DNA from: Planctomycetales bacterium
GTDB taxonomy: Bacteria; Planctomycetota; Planctomycetia; Planctomycetales; Planctomycetaceae
Direction: 5' to 3'
Assembly (NCBI GenBank): GCA_028285345.1
Contig: JANQPT010000016.1
Span: 1-64,000 of the forward strand
Length of the DNA stretch: 64,000 bases
A program made the translations under genes and the position numbers. Numbering within the stretch: the stretch's first letter is position 1; every line of letters begins with the position of its first letter. The notes under the pieces are model-generated. The model was not told the origin of the DNA. It did no database searches and saw only the letters and a list, made by a program, of their open reading frames with translations. Positions 60,513 to 64,000 of the stretch are shown here, one piece after another.

Positions 60513-63500
60513 TTACTCCCGTGTGACGAATTCGTCGAGATTCATGATGATGCGCGCGACGGCGACCGACGCGGCGGTCTCAGCGCGGTTGTCGGCAGGC
60601 AGTTTTGGATCGCCGATCAAGTTGTCCATCGCGTCGTTGTTGTCTTTGACCCGCGTGAGCATGTCATCGTACAGCGCGTCGAGTTGCTTGTACTCTTCTT
60701 CGGTCGGGAACCTTGCCATGCAGAGTTGGAACGCGTAGCGCAACCGCGCGGTTTTGTCTTGGGGATGCCGGGCGGCGGCTCGCTGCCCCAGCGATTGGGC
60801 GGTTTCAAAAAAGACCGGGTCGTTGAGCAGCGTGAGCGATTGCAGCGGTGTATTGGATCGTTCACGGCGGGTGCAGGTCACGTTCGACTCCGGCGCATCG
60901 AACGTAGCGAGCATGGGATAGGGGACCGTCCGTTGAAAGAATATGTATAAGCCGCGGCGGTAGCGGTCCTTGCCTTTGCTTTCCTGCCATTTGACTCCGC
61001 CTGCATATCCAAGCGCCGCGATGTCGGCCGGCAGCGGCGGTTTGACGCTGGGGCCGCCGATGTCGCGGGCGAGAAGTCCACAGGCCGCGAGGAACGAATC
61101 GCGAATGACCTCCGCTTCCAGACGAAAACGGTTCTGTCGGGCCAGCCAGGCATTGGCCGGATCGCGGCTGACCAGTTCCGGGCGGTAATTGGAGGATTGC
61201 CGGTACGTCGCCGAGTTGACGATTGTGCGGATCATCTGTTTGCGGCTCCAGCCCTGCGCAATCATTTCGCTGGCTAGCCAGTCAAGCAACTGCGGATGCG
61301 AGGGGGGATCGCCACGGGTGCCGAAGTCGTCCTCGGTGGGGACGATGGCGCGGCCGAGCAGGTTCTTCCAGATACGATTCACCGTCACACGAGCGGTCAG
61401 AGGGTTCTCAGGAGCCATCAACCAGTGGGCCAAATCCAGCCGCGACGGAGCTTTGGTCTCGGCGGGAAGGTCGTGCATGAAATCAGGAGTGTGATGTTCG
61501 ACTTCGTCGCCTTTGCGGAGAAAATCGCCCCGGATCAGCAAGTGGTTCTTACGAGCTTCGTCGTTCTTGGCGAGCGTTTGCGCGAGCGTGGGCGGATACT
61601 TCGGAGTCTTGGCAACCTGTGCATCGACGGCGGCCTTCAATTTGAGGTGTTCGGAATCGATGCTGCGGAAATAATTGTCGACGATCTTTTGTTGTTCGGG
61701 CGTGCGCCGGTCGGCGGCGATCGTTAACACGTCGAGAGTGTGGTCGGGAATGAGCTGCGCGATTTTTTCTCGCTCTGCACCGGTCACCGCCAACCGAAAC
61801 CGCCCCAACGTGGCGCTGTTGCCGGCAAGTTGTTTGATCGCGACCGTCAATGTCGCGTTTTGATCGAGTTTCACGTCATCCTTGATTTGGAATGTCGCGA
61901 CGTATCTCCCCGGTTTGACATTCTTGGTGTCGACCGACCATCCTGTGTCATCCTTGCCGTCAATCGCCGCTGTAATCGGGAGTTTCTTGTCCTGGGGGAC
62001 GGAGGTCGTCGGATTCTGCAGCGCGACAGTTTTCACTTTTGTCGGATCGCCGGTGGGAGCGACGGTGATAATAAATTCGGAGATCACAAACTTGCCGTCA
62101 TCGGCGCGGCTGTTGCCCTTATTCGGCAGACTGTCGTCAGTCAGCACCTCCAAGCGGATGCCGGTTACCTGTTTCAACTCAGTGTTGAGCACAACCGAGT
62201 AGACATCCTTAACCGGTTTCACGCCACTCGCTAGTAGCGACTTGTCGTCTTGCTTGGTGAGCGTTCCACCGCCGGCGGAGGTGAAACTGACCGGCTTCGT
62301 CACGGTCCATCCCAGTGGACCGGTGGTTGCCGCCAGCTTCTTTTCCCAGGCGGCTTGCTTCTGGGGTAATTGGTTCTTTTCGTACGTATCGAGCGCGGCT
62401 TTGAGCGGTGCGAGTTCTTTATCGAACTTGGCCTTGGCGGCGTTGTATTTCGCCAATTCCTGCGGCAGCGGCGCGGGGATGTTGACTTCTTTGTCGCTGT
62501 TGTAAAAGGCGAACAGGCCGTAATACTCGCGCTGCTTGAGCGGGTCGTATTTGTGTGAATGGCACTGCGCGCAGCCGACGGTCATTCCCAGCCAAACGGC
62601 GCCGGTGGTGTTCACGCGGTCGACGACTTGTTTGACGCGATCTTCCTCCTTGTCGGTGCCCCCTTCGGTGTTCGTCAGCGTATTGCGGTGAAATCCAGTG
62701 GCGATTTGTTGGTCGAGTGTCGCATTCGGCAGCAAGTCGCCGGCGAGTTGTTCGATCGTGAACTGGTCAAATGGCATGTCGGCGTTGATCGCGTCGATCA
62801 CCCAATTGCGGTATCGCCAGGCCCACGGTCGCGGACGATCCTTTTCATATCCGTCGCTATCGGCATAACGCGCCAAATCAAGCCAGTGACGTCCCCACCG
62901 CTCGCCGAAATGCGGCGACGCGAGCAACCGCTCTACCAGCCGCTCGTAAGCGTCGGGCCGTTCGTCATAGACGAACGCTTGAACTTCCTCGGGAGTCGGC
63001 GGCAGCCCCAACAGATCGAGGCTCAAGCGGCGAATCAGCGTCGGGCGGCTGGCGACGGGGGAAGGATCGACCTTCTCCGCTTCCAGCTTTCGCAGAATGA
63101 ACGCGTCGATCGGATTGCGAACCCAAAGGCTGTTCTTCACGTCCGGCACATCCGGCCGGGCGATTGGCTGAAACGACCAATGGTCGGCCCAGGGATCCCC
63201 CTCTTCGGGCAGCGCCACGCTGTCGGGCCAATCCGCACCCTGGTCAATCCAAGCGCGGAGCAAACCGACCTGCTCAGCGGTCAGCGGATCGCCCTCATCT
63301 TCGGGCGGCATCACTTTGTCCGAGTCGATCCGGGCGACGAAATGAATCAGCGGGCTTTTTGCGCTGTCCCCTTTGACGATCACCCGTCCGGTGTCGCCGC
63401 CGTTAAACGCGTCTTTTCGTGCATCGAGCCGCAAACCCGCTTCTTGGGTGTCCGCCGCGTGGCACATGTAGCACGACTCGGCGAAGATCGGCTGTATGTC

Positions 63501-63641
63501 CTTGATGAAGTCGACTTTGCGCTCGGCTGCCGGCGGGAGTTCCGGTTTGTTTTGCTTCTCTTCAGAGCGCACGTCGGCCGTTGGAAAAGCGATCAGAAAC
63601 AGCGTTATGCTGCAAAGAATCAAGCGGGTGCGATTGAGCAT
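60513..63641 (-). CDS. PSD1 (PSCyt1-DUF1549-DUF1553) cytochrome c protein
   Basis: The protein has 1042 residues with a signal peptide (MLNRTRLILCSITLFLIAFP). The PSCyt1 domain has the haem motif CYMCH (IFAESCYMCHAADTQEAGLR). DUF1549 follows (RLSLDLLGLPPTPEEVQAF, WLDLARYADSDGYEKDRPRP) and holds a second CxxCH in VGCAQCHSHKYDP. A beta-rich middle part leads to DUF1553 (HWLMAPENPLTARVTVNRIW, NAWLARQNRFRLEAEVIRDS). The paired DUF1501 gene follows. It is a periplasmic protein thought to pass electrons during sugar degradation; the reaction is unknown. The ATG at 63641 gives the signal peptide at the N-terminus. Confidence 0.92.
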   Translation of the reverse strand: MLNRTRLILCSITLFLIAFPTADVRSEEKQNKPELPPAAERKVDFIKDIQPIFAESCYMCHAADTQEAGLRLDARKDAFNGGDTGRVIVKGDSAKSPLIHFVARIDSDKVMPPEDEGDPLTAEQVGLLRAWIDQGADWPDSVALPEEGDPWADHWSFQPIARPDVPDVKNSLWVRNPIDAFILRKLEAEKVDPSPVASRPTLIRRLSLDLLGLPPTPEEVQAFVYDERPDAYERLVERLLASPHFGERWGRHWLDLARYADSDGYEKDRPRPWAWRYRNWVIDAINADMPFDQFTIEQLAGDLLPNATLDQQIATGFHRNTLTNTEGGTDKEEDRVKQVVDRVNTTGAVWLGMTVGCAQCHSHKYDPLKQREYYGLFAFYNSDKEVNIPAPLPQELAKYNAAKAKFDKELAPLKAALDTYEKNQLPQKQAAWEKKLAATTGPLGWTVTKPVSFTSAGGGTLTKQDDKSLLASGVKPVKDVYSVVLNTELKQVTGIRLEVLTDDSLPNKGNSRADDGKFVISEFIITVAPTGDPTKVKTVALQNPTTSVPQDKKLPITAAIDGKDDTGWSVDTKNVKPGRYVATFQIKDDVKLDQNATLTVAIKQLAGNSATLGRFRLAVTGAEREKIAQLIPDHTLDVLTIAADRRTPEQQKIVDNYFRSIDSEHLKLKAAVDAQVAKTPKYPPTLAQTLAKNDEARKNHLLIRGDFLRKGDEVEHHTPDFMHDLPAETKAPSRLDLAHWLMAPENPLTARVTVNRIWKNLLGRAIVPTEDDFGTRGDPPSHPQLLDWLASEMIAQGWSRKQMIRTIVNSATYRQSSNYRPELVSRDPANAWLARQNRFRLEAEVIRDSFLAACGLLARDIGGPSVKPPLPADIAALGYAGGVKWQESKGKDRYRRGLYIFFQRTVPYPMLATFDAPESNVTCTRRERSNTPLQSLTLLNDPVFFETAQSLGQRAAARHPQDKTARLRYAFQLCMARFPTEEEYKQLDALYDDMLTRVKDNNDAMDNLIGDPKLPADNRAETAASVAVARIIMNLDEFVTRE

Positions 63642-63801
63642 CGCGCAGAGCCTCAAATTGAGAAGAATGCGGCGAGAAGGACCAAAGGCGTGGAGGTGCT
63701 CGAGCGCAACGTCTCCGCCCAAACCACCTATCAATAGTCAAACATATGACCCGACCGCTGTCAAGAATTGGCGCGTGCGGCAGCGACCGGCTTGCCGCCG
63801 T

Positions 63802-64000
63802 TTAGTTGCGCATGCTGCCGATCATCTCGTTGACCGACTGTGCGCTGCCGAAGGCAAACAGGCAGTCGCCGGTTTCAATGACCGCACTGCCGGGGGGAGG
63901 CATCAGACGATCGCCGTTGGCGCGGCGGATTCCGATGATCATCACACCCATGTCGCGCAGGTCAGTTTCGGTCAACTGTTTGCCGACGTAGGGGCTGTCG
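63802..64000 (-). CDS. C-terminal TrkA_C (RCK_C) domain, gene cut by right edge
   Basis: The last 66 codons of a gene enter from the right edge and stop at 63802. The sequence SPYVGKQLTETDLRDMGVMI followed by RRANGDRLMPPPGSAVIETG and DCLFAFGSAQSVNEM is the RCK_C / TrkA_C ligand-binding domain at the end of K+ channels, TrkA-type regulators or transporter subunits. Which of these applies cannot be told because the N-terminal part is not in the window. It precedes the PSD1 gene on the same strand by 160 bases. Confidence 0.85.
   Translation of the reverse strand, partial: DSPYVGKQLTETDLRDMGVMIIGIRRANGDRLMPPPGSAVIETGDCLFAFGSAQSVNEMIGSMRN

Noticed and set aside
1-64000. CRISPR array or cas genes
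   Set aside because: No regularly spaced repeats and no Cas-like proteins were seen.

Overview
The window looks like a chromosomal segment of a member of the Planctomycetota, probably the Planctomycetaceae; I cannot fix the genus. The evidence is a set of families that are typical of this phylum: a Cys-rich YTV-type cell-surface protein (25253-26617), a DUF1501 / PSD1 (DUF1549-DUF1553) pair with cytochrome c motifs (59036-63641), a large PA14-multihaem-dehydrogenase fusion (8966-13120), a small TIGR03067-like lipoprotein, and a PEP-CTERM protein. lpxD and lpxI indicate a lipid A outer membrane. Genes lie on both strands in short operons, with several TTG or GTG starts that are supported by good ribosome binding sites.

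Left end (1-2900): a partial acidic hypothetical gene, a decayed stretch with a ParB-like remnant, then a 3' half of a tRNA-Leu gene without its 5' half (1477-1531). This looks like the att scar of an element lying to the left of the window. An antibiotic-biosynthesis-monooxygenase-like protein and a membrane protein follow.

Retron (3036-5276), the most interesting object: a gene encoding an N-terminal HTH, two HU/IHF-like domains and a C-terminal membrane anchor overlaps by ATGA the start of a retron-type reverse transcriptase (YADD, VTG). 21 bases after the RT stop comes a 238-nt structured block bounded by a 24-nt complementary pair (a1/a2). It has a candidate branching G directly after a1, a UUU-loop hairpin and a 28-bp msd-like hairpin, which is the layout of a retron msr-msd. 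The ncRNA is downstream of the RT rather than in the usual upstream place, and I do not recognise the accessory architecture from described retrons.

5.4-25 kb: a GT39-like membrane glycosyltransferase, an acyl-CoA carboxylase carboxyltransferase, the multihaem fusion, a TetR-RND efflux operon (regulator, adaptor, pump), a membrane protein, an ornithine cyclodeaminase homologue, and mfd. 25-30 kb: the YTV protein, a HEAT-repeat membrane protein, a MobA-like nucleotidyltransferase and a sialidase-fold secreted protein.

30.8-46.5 kb: a surface-polysaccharide region with two CelD/FemAB-like acyltransferases, a glutaminyl-cyclase-like M28 peptidase, a polysaccharide deacetylase, lpxD-lpxI, wecC, wecB, a Gfo/Idh oxidoreductase and two membrane glycosyltransferases (GT39, GT87). 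wecB and wecC together would make UDP-ManNAcA.

46.5-64 kb: an amidohydrolase, secreted hypotheticals, the PEP-CTERM protein with a terminator hairpin in its leader, a response-regulator/anti-sigma-type ATPase fusion, a cstA-fdhA operon, mgtE, a PaiB-like flavoprotein, the DUF1501/PSD1 pair, and the C-terminal end of a TrkA_C (RCK) protein cut by the right edge. Small palindromic and heptamer repeats sit between genes.
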